Origin: Phenylobacterium sp.
GTDB taxonomy: Bacteria > Pseudomonadota > Alphaproteobacteria > Caulobacterales > Caulobacteraceae
Direction: 5' to 3'
NCBI GenBank assembly: GCA_028290925.1
Contig: JAQGIX010000430.1
Span: forward strand, 1-6,585
Length of the DNA: 6,585 bases
A program made the translations under genes and the position numbers. The notes under the pieces were generated by a model. The model was not told the DNA's origin and searched no databases. It was given only the letters and a program-made list of their open reading frames with translations. Positions 6,530 to 6,585 of this stretch are shown piece after piece; position 1 is the first letter of the stretch, and each line of letters begins with the position of its first letter.

Positions 6530-6585
6530 CTATTCGGCGGCCTGGGCGAAGGTCTGTCCGTTGATCCTGCGGCAGCGGTCGAGCA
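6530..6585 (-). CDS. Possible 3' end of an unidentified protein gene (partial)
   Basis: Reading the - strand from the right edge, one frame gives 17 full codons ending FAQAAE and a TAG stop at 6532-6530. Fifteen of the 17 codons end in G or C, as in the other genes here, and the strand matches the glycosidase operon, whose ATG lies 127 bp downstream. The piece is too short to identify a family or even prove coding: the + strand is also open here with a similar third-position bias. If real, it is the gene preceding the glycosidase and may or may not share its transcript. Confidence 0.35.
   Translation of the reverse strand, partial: LDRCRRINGQTFAQAAE

Overview
The window is dense, high-GC, bacterial protein-coding DNA with strong G/C preference at third codon positions. 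The CckA-like hybrid kinase architecture, the GC content and the protein flavour suggest an alphaproteobacterium, perhaps Caulobacterales (Caulobacter/Phenylobacterium-like). This is inferred from gene content only, since no rRNA or other taxonomic marker is present.

Left part (1-4009, + strand): two hybrid sensor histidine kinases in tandem, separated by one base. The first is cut by the left edge. What remains is the end of its dimerisation helix, the ATPase domain, and three receiver-fold domains, the middle one having lost all its phosphotransfer residues. The second is complete (703 aa): receiver, coiled coil, PAS, CckA/FixL-type HisKA with His331, ATPase, receiver. Together they carry four intact-looking receivers and one degenerate receiver. 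No HPt protein, DNA-binding output or CheB/CheR gene is visible, so the rest of the phosphorelay lies outside the window. The second kinase starts with a receiver that closely resembles the last receiver of the first, so it may take its signal from a partner phosphodonor.

Right part (4019-6402, - strand): a two-gene carbohydrate unit converging on the kinase pair with only 9 bp between stop codons. A family 1-like glycoside hydrolase is followed, with a 4-bp ATGA overlap, by an aldose 1-epimerase (GalM-like). Neither has a visible signal peptide, so a cytoplasmic route is likely: hydrolysis of a beta-glycoside, then mutarotation of the released sugar. The substrate cannot be read from the sequence.

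Right edge (6403-6585): about 127 bp of non-coding DNA upstream of the hydrolase, holding a strong dyad and a displaced GGAGGA, then what may be the last 18 codons of another - strand gene. I see no tRNA, rRNA, mobile element, CRISPR array or prophage signature. The large overlapping ORFs on opposite strands are best explained as GC-rich shadows.
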